IMG/VR virus record: IMGVR_UViG_3300009151_000163
Span: 1 to 39,001 of that record
Reading direction: 5' to 3' (one strand)
Source: a virus
Length of the DNA stretch: 39,001 bases
Below, one piece after another: positions 38,054-39,001 of this stretch. Position 1 is the first letter of the stretch, and the number at the start of each line of letters is the position of its first letter. The notes below the pieces were generated by a model. The model made no database searches and was not told the origin of the DNA. It worked only from the letters and a program-made list of their open reading frames with translations. Position numbers and translations under genes: made by a program.

Positions 38054-39001
38054 ATGATCAAGGACCTATCGGCAAAACTTATAGCAGCTGTTACAGAGAT
38101 TAACCAACAGTCTCGTAAGTCATTTGCTACAGAGCAACAAGATATTGCAACAAAGAAAGCAGCATCTGCAAAGATGCATACATTTATGCCAAAGCAGCCA
38201 GCTCCAAAAGCTGATCCTGCTGCTGTATCAAATGCAAAGAAGATGGCAGAAGGGGCAGAAGGCACCGTGCCAAAGACACCTCGTGAAAAAGAACTTGCTG
38301 CTAAAGCTGGTAATAAGAAAGTAATTACACATGCCGATGTAATGGTAGCTCGTGGTGTTCAAAGAGAAGAAGTTAATATACAAGAAGAACCATTTGAAAC
38401 AGACGGTCCTTTTAAAAATCGTAGCGCAGTATACAGATCAAAGAATGTTAAGACCGGCGCTACGATTCAGCATACTGGAAGCTTGAAACAGCAAATCAAA
38501 AGCACGTTAGGTAAACACACAAAGCCAAACCTTCCTGGTGCAAATAGAACCAATGAAGAAGTTGAGCAAGCCGACGAAGCTACTGCTCTTGAGAGAATGC
38601 GCGGTGTAGGAGGCATCAGAGCTGCTCAAAACCTACCAATGGGTCATGCAGGCAAAGTAACAATGAAGCATGTCGATGCTAGCAATGCTTCTCCTCACGT
38701 AAAAGCCGCTATTAGAAAAGCTGCACCTGATATTAAATCTTATGGTGATCGTGCTGCTGCACTTAATGCTGCTGGTATCAAACGTGAAGAAGTTGAAACA
38801 TTAGACGAGTTGTCGGTTAATACTTTAAATAGAGTGCACCGTGCTGCAGTAGGATCTGCTAACGATGCGAGTCGCGAAGGCGATGAAGCAAAAGCTGAAA
38901 AGAGATATAATCTTGCAGGTAAAGCAAGTAATAAAGCTGAATTAAAAAATAGAGCAGCAGGATTAAAACCATCTGGTCAGCATACAACGGAGGAAGTTGA
39001 A
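38054..39001 (+). CDS. Modular late virion-type protein (cut by the window end)
   Basis: 316 codons without a stop, running off the window. The start at 38054 follows AGGAG by eight bases. The protein is Ala/Lys/Glu-rich and helical: IKDLSAKLIAAVTEINQQSR, then modules that each open with EEV: EEVNIQEEPFETDGPFKNRS, EEVEQADEATALERM, EEVETLDELSVNTLNRV. The last keeps the LDEL ... GD-x-A-K-A-x-K-R module of the protein at 34939, and a new module starts at the cut (EEVE). It is probably an internal head or prohead-core protein of the same modular type. Confidence 0.68.
   Translation, partial: MIKDLSAKLIAAVTEINQQSRKSFATEQQDIATKKAASAKMHTFMPKQPAPKADPAAVSNAKKMAEGAEGTVPKTPREKELAAKAGNKKVITHADVMVARGVQREEVNIQEEPFETDGPFKNRSAVYRSKNVKTGATIQHTGSLKQQIKSTLGKHTKPNLPGANRTNEEVEQADEATALERMRGVGGIRAAQNLPMGHAGKVTMKHVDASNASPHVKAAIRKAAPDIKSYGDRAAALNAAGIKREEVETLDELSVNTLNRVHRAAVGSANDASREGDEAKAEKRYNLAGKASNKAELKNRAAGLKPSGQHTTEEVE
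38786..38950 (+). repeat. Third copy of the EEV-LxEL module
   Basis: EEVETLDELSVNTLNRVHRA, then ANDASREGDEAKAEKRYNLA and GKASNKAELKN. It follows the order of the two copies at 36577-36957: EEV, L-x-E-L, helix, GD turn, KR, helix. The start of another copy is seen at the window end. Confidence 0.6.

Noticed and set aside
1-39001. CRISPR arrays, insertion sequences, tRNA genes, inteins or introns
   Set aside because: No regular direct repeats with spacers, no transposase or inverted terminal repeats, no cloverleaf sequences, and the core genes 43, 41, 46 and uvsX are uninterrupted.

Overview
The window is part of the genome of a marine-type T4-like myovirus (tailed phage with a contractile tail). 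The evidence is the set of T4 core genes in the compact order seen in cyanophage- and pelagiphage-like relatives of T4: the end of a scaffold gene, gene 23 (capsid), a tail-tube-fold protein, uvsY, uvsW, 55, 47, 46, 45, 44, 62, regA, 43, uvsX and 41. Genes are packed head to tail with 1-30 nt overlaps. Start sites often carry AGGAG-type ribosome binding sites, and late promoters have the TATAAATA form. No photosynthesis genes are seen, so a heterotrophic marine bacterium is as likely a host as a cyanobacterium. The host cannot be fixed from sequence alone.

Layout. 1-2081: virion genes (end of a gp22-like scaffold, gp23, tail-tube-fold protein) with a late promoter and a strong terminator. 2097-8214: recombination and late transcription (UvsY, UvsW, gp55, gp47, gp46). 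8211-14611: an accessory nucleotide and sugar block (peptide deformylase, a short UDP-sugar dehydrogenase, QueE-like, QueD-like, FolE, a GIY-YIG-like protein, a DpdA/TGT-like protein, dNMP kinase, dCTP deaminase/dUTPase). This block could make a 7-deazaguanine and place it in DNA. 14635-18185: a glycosyltransferase, then clamp, clamp loader and RegA. 18182-19020: the only minus-strand genes, two membrane or exported proteins under their own late promoter. It is arranged back to back with a host-type promoter that reads the other way. 19117-21880: small genes, dCMP deaminase, IscU, IscA and Hsp20. 21939-28738: DNA polymerase, a methyltransferase, UvsX, a split 2OG-oxygenase-like gene and gp41. 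28738-32035: SprT-like protease and a run of glycosyltransferase and methyltransferase genes, one of them split by a stop. 32087-39001: a host-type promoter, a possible nuclease, an RNA-ligase-like/nucleotidyltransferase fusion, then late virion genes including modular repeat proteins, a DUF6321-like protein and a Dps-like ferritin.

How the genes work together. Early and middle genes supply replication, recombination and nucleotide pools. gp55 with the clamp switches on the TATAAATA promoters. FolE, QueD and QueE form most of the preQ0 route (QueC is not in the window) and the DpdA-like protein is the expected DNA-inserting enzyme. IscU/IscA could supply Fe-S clusters to the radical-SAM enzyme, and a Dps-like protein with an intact ferroxidase site is encoded among the virion genes. 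Two late-region proteins, the ligase/nucleotidyltransferase fusion and the DUF6321-like protein, begin with a ten-residue leader that closely matches the T4 capsid-targeting sequence. They may therefore be packaged in the head and injected.

Three genes are broken as read: uvsW by a -1 frameshift, and an oxygenase-like and a GT-B-like gene by in-frame TAA codons. Several metal-ligand positions are also replaced. Each could be biological or a sequence error, and raw reads would decide.
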